From the NCBI RefSeq assembly GCF_030696665.1, contig NZ_JAUYRV010000028.1:1-64000 (forward strand): a stretch of 64,000 bases of DNA, read 5' to 3'. This document shows positions 61,782 through 64,000 of the stretch, piece by piece (position 1 is the stretch's first letter; every line of letters starts with the position of its first letter). Made by a program: the position numbers and the translations under genes. Origin of the DNA: Novosphingobium sp. (GTDB lineage Bacteria > Pseudomonadota > Alphaproteobacteria > Sphingomonadales > Sphingomonadaceae). Under the pieces are notes generated by a model. That model was not told where the DNA came from. It did no database searches and saw only the letters and a program-made list of their open reading frames with translations.

Positions 61782-61918
61782 TGCGCCCCCGCAGAGGCGG
61801 GGGCCGCAGTCGGTTTACGCCAGCGTTTCGTAACAGCACCGAGGCCCCCGCCTTCCGGCTTTGCCGGAAGTTTATCCTGAGCGACCGGCCTGTCGGTCAG
61901 TCGAAGGGCGGGGGCGCA
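61782..61918. repeat. Inverted repeat, GTTACGAAACG family, third copy, with nested insertion
   Basis: CTGCGCCCCCGCAGAGGCGG leads to GTTTACGCCAGCGTTTCGTAAC, the inverse of the family centre, then GAGGCCCCCGCC. The closing arm GGCGGGGGCGCA is displaced: about 55 bases (61853-61908) of the CCTGAGC...GTCGAAGG family lie inside it. Confidence 0.75.
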
Positions 61919-61941
61919 AACCTGTTCTCGGCGCCCCTGTT

Positions 61942-63423
61942 CTAAACCAGCGCGTCCAGCTGAGCCTGCGGCACCCACCAGCCGTGGACTTGCGGGCGCA
62001 GGCGCGTGGGGATGTGGACCTTGGCCACCGGACCCGCTCCGATGTTTCCGGCATCGACCACCCATGCTTCATGGATGAACTGGTTGTCGCCCACCTGCTG
62101 GTCCATGATGAACACCAGCCAGCCGTCCTTTGCGGGATCGGCGGCGGGCACGTGGACCGGCTCGTTGAACCCCGCCATTGGCGGCAGGGCGAGTGCGTTG
62201 GTGACCTGCGGCGTTGGCGTATCCAAGCCATCCAGCCGGAGCAGCATGTTGAAGCTGACGCCCACGGGGCCTGCAAACAACGGCGGGCCTTGAAGTTCAG
62301 GGTTCATCGAAAGAATGAAACCGGTCTTGTAGGGACGGCCTTGCAGCTTGGCGGGGATCACCGGGAAATCGCCGGGCGGGCCGATGATGGTTTCGACCAC
62401 CTCGCCGCCATCGGCCTTCGGATCGACAGTCCAGCGGGTAAGCGCGCCGAACACGTCCTGCGGCTGCATGTAGATGCCCGAAGGTTCGCGGATGAAGGCA
62501 AAGGCGTTGGTGCTGTTGAGACAGGCATCGAAGTGGAGCATGCCATCGGCATCCTCCCACGCGTTCATCATGTGGTAGGAATGGCAGCCCTTCGGTCCCT
62601 TGAACCACTTGATTTCAGATACATCGCCATAGCGCGGCATCACGCCGAGCCATGAGTCCAGCTCCGGCTGATGGTGCCAGTGCTCCCCGCCTGCCTTCAG
62701 CCGATCGAGGTCCGCCGTCGTCGGGTAGATGGGGAACAGCGCGTAGTTCTGGCTGATCGTGAAATCGTGCATCATCGCGCAATAGGGCGCGTCGAACCAC
62801 TGTTCGGACTTCAGCGTGCCATCAGGCGCAACCACGCAATAGGCAACCTTGGTGGAAGCCTGTCCATCCGCCTCGTAGCCGTAGAAGAACAACTCGCCTG
62901 TGACGGCGTCGATCCGCACGTGTGCGGTCATCGTCTCGCTCTTCAGCGCGCCGCCGAAATCATAGGAGCCGAGCGTTTCCAGCGTCTTGGGGTCGACGCG
63001 GTAGGGGCGGCCGTCTTCCTTGGCCATCAGCATCCGGCCAGCGTGCCAGACCGGCGTGGTGTTGGCCACGGTGCGGTCTGTGCCCTGCACCTCAGCGTCA
63101 TCGGTGAAGGGGTTGCGGTACTTGCCGAACAGCGCCGTTCCGGCAGCCTTTTCCGCCTTGTAGCGCGCGGTTTCGACGTATTTCTGGATGAAATCCGCCG
63201 TGCCATCGCCATTGAAAGACAGGCGGCTGACCATGCCATCGCCCGACAGGGTGTGGTCGTTTTCAAACTTGGGCGGGAACACCGGATCGGGCACGGCGCG
63301 ATAGAAGCTGCCCCGCACTTCGGGCGGAAGTTCGCCTTCCACCTTCAGCCCGCGCAGGTCTGGCACTTCCCCGACCGGTTCGTTCGCACCCATGAAATAG
63401 ATCGTCTGCGGAAACGCGCTCAT
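61942..63423 (-). CDS. Carotenoid oxygenase family, lignostilbene dioxygenase-like
   Basis: A 493-residue Fe(II) dioxygenase that splits a central double bond with O2, expected to turn a stilbene into two aldehydes. The four iron histidines are His168 (TMTAHVRID), His219 (MMHDFTIS), His284 (HSYHMMNAW) and His480 (VHGWWV). Tyr102 (FGKYRNP) and Lys135 (LMAKEDGRPY) match the Tyr101 and Lys134 that bind the 4-hydroxyl in LsdA-type enzymes; the Phe59 position is Leu59. GGTGAGG precedes the ATG. The downstream genes are NmrA-like and GFA. Physiological substrate not proven. Confidence 0.9.
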   Translation of the reverse strand: MSAFPQTIYFMGANEPVGEVPDLRGLKVEGELPPEVRGSFYRAVPDPVFPPKFENDHTLSGDGMVSRLSFNGDGTADFIQKYVETARYKAEKAAGTALFGKYRNPFTDDAEVQGTDRTVANTTPVWHAGRMLMAKEDGRPYRVDPKTLETLGSYDFGGALKSETMTAHVRIDAVTGELFFYGYEADGQASTKVAYCVVAPDGTLKSEQWFDAPYCAMMHDFTISQNYALFPIYPTTADLDRLKAGGEHWHHQPELDSWLGVMPRYGDVSEIKWFKGPKGCHSYHMMNAWEDADGMLHFDACLNSTNAFAFIREPSGIYMQPQDVFGALTRWTVDPKADGGEVVETIIGPPGDFPVIPAKLQGRPYKTGFILSMNPELQGPPLFAGPVGVSFNMLLRLDGLDTPTPQVTNALALPPMAGFNEPVHVPAADPAKDGWLVFIMDQQVGDNQFIHEAWVVDAGNIGAGPVAKVHIPTRLRPQVHGWWVPQAQLDALV

Positions 63424-63479
63424 GACCTTGCCTCACCCTATCAATTGTTATTGTTTGTGTAGCACCTCGCGCAGGCAGA

Positions 63480-64000
63480 TCAAGCCCACCAATAGGCCGT
63501 CGCGCGCATTTCTATGCTGACGCGTGGCGGTGCATCGGCGGGGCAATCGGGCAGATCAAACGCAACGTGCGGCACGTGATGCGCACGGGTTGCATCGCTG
63601 TCGTTGGTCTTGAACAGCACCGCTTCATCAATCCGCATGTTGGGAAACCAGTGCCAGCGATGTGCGGGATTGTGCGCGACGACCAGCCCTTCGAACGACC
63701 ATTCGGGCTTACCCGGTTCATCGAACACGGCTTCGGCAGCGATAAGGTCTTCCGCGCCAATGCTGCGCGCATCGCAGAACGCCAGCGGCACGTCCTGCGG
63801 CGGGGCGGAAATGGCACGCCACACGTTGTAGTGGGCGCAACGCAGGAAAGCGCGCCCGTTCGCGCCACGCTCGCCGAATTGCTGCGCCGTCGCATCAGAA
63901 ATGTCGATGTGGGCAAAGCGTGCGGGCATCGAGTTGTTGAGGCTGCCCGCCTTCCCGCTGCGTTCGGAAAAGCGCAGCAGGCCCGGCGCGCCGACATGGA
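63480..64000 (-). CDS. CmcJ/NvfI-family oxidoreductase, N-terminus beyond window
   Basis: The frame is open to the window edge, so the gene is partial at its 5' end: translation upstream of Met 63929 continues HVGAPGLLRFSERSGKAGSL and NNS without a stop. NSMPARFAHIDISDATAQQF and FLRCAHYNVWRAISAPPQDV are typical of CmcJ/NvfI proteins, a family of oxygenases that hydroxylate or methoxylate small molecules. Here 173 residues are visible. It ends 56 bp before the carotenoid oxygenase ATG on the same strand, so the two may be cotranscribed. Its substrate is unknown. Confidence 0.82.
   Translation of the reverse strand, partial: HVGAPGLLRFSERSGKAGSLNNSMPARFAHIDISDATAQQFGERGANGRAFLRCAHYNVWRAISAPPQDVPLAFCDARSIGAEDLIAAEAVFDEPGKPEWSFEGLVVAHNPAHRWHWFPNMRIDEAVLFKTNDSDATRAHHVPHVAFDLPDCPADAPPRVSIEMRATAYWWA

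Overview
The window is GC-rich alphaproteobacterial chromosome, most likely a sphingomonad of the Novosphingobium type. I infer this from the protein families: a lignostilbene-type dioxygenase, catabolic TonB receptors, a LigD-like dehydrogenase and an arginine succinyltransferase operon. A circularly permuted two-piece tmRNA supports the class Alphaproteobacteria, and the density of GC-rich intergenic inverted repeats fits. No plasmid, prophage, CRISPR or transposase gene is visible. Most of the window reads as core chromosome; the last 12 kb looks like an accessory catabolic island.

Layout. 1-15.6 kb is housekeeping: a candidate structured RNA (42-205), then trmL, a GGDEF protein and glmS on the minus strand, AIM24 and DUF3597 proteins, a TPR protein, a 1008-residue RTX/cadherin secreted protein, glmU, gph-rsmA, a DUF4287 protein and malate synthase G. 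15.8-24.7 kb holds an M20 hydrolase-astA-astB arginine operon, the tmRNA gene ssrA, mscL, a LemA/TPM/TPM/Nudix operon and an SDR. 24.7-30.4 kb holds a CsgG-like pair, formaldehyde-detoxifying adhC with a divergent LysR regulator, and a FucP-type sugar permease. 30.6-36.8 kb is a fatty-acid or acyl-CoA degradation operon (thioesterase-like protein, serine hydrolase, 3-hydroxyacyl-CoA dehydrogenase, acyl-CoA ligase, thiolase). It converges on a TonB receptor whose promoter it does not share. 39.6-50.1 kb holds an HD-domain protein, parC with a MITE-like element 14 bp upstream of its start, a DJ-1/PfpI protein, an iron alcohol dehydrogenase, an MscS channel, a ferredoxin with two tandem cysteine desulfurases, and an alpha/beta hydrolase.

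50.3-64.0 kb is the most interesting part. It contains two NTF2/SnoaL-fold proteins, an aldehyde dehydrogenase, a LigD-like SDR, another SDR, a TonB receptor with a divergent MarR regulator, an exported dienelactone-hydrolase-like protein, a GFA-domain protein, an NmrA-like reductase, a carotenoid oxygenase with the residues of hydroxystilbene-cleaving enzymes, and a truncated CmcJ/NvfI-type oxidoreductase. An 18-of-22 matching palindrome lies in both the MarR/TonB and the NTF2/LigD-like promoters. I read this as a MarR-controlled regulon for taking up and cleaving lignin-derived dimers: deformylation by an NTF2-fold lyase, stilbene cleavage by the dioxygenase, aldehyde oxidation by the ALDH. 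That reading is inference from families and layout.

At least five families of intergenic inverted repeats recur, and one copy is interrupted by another family.
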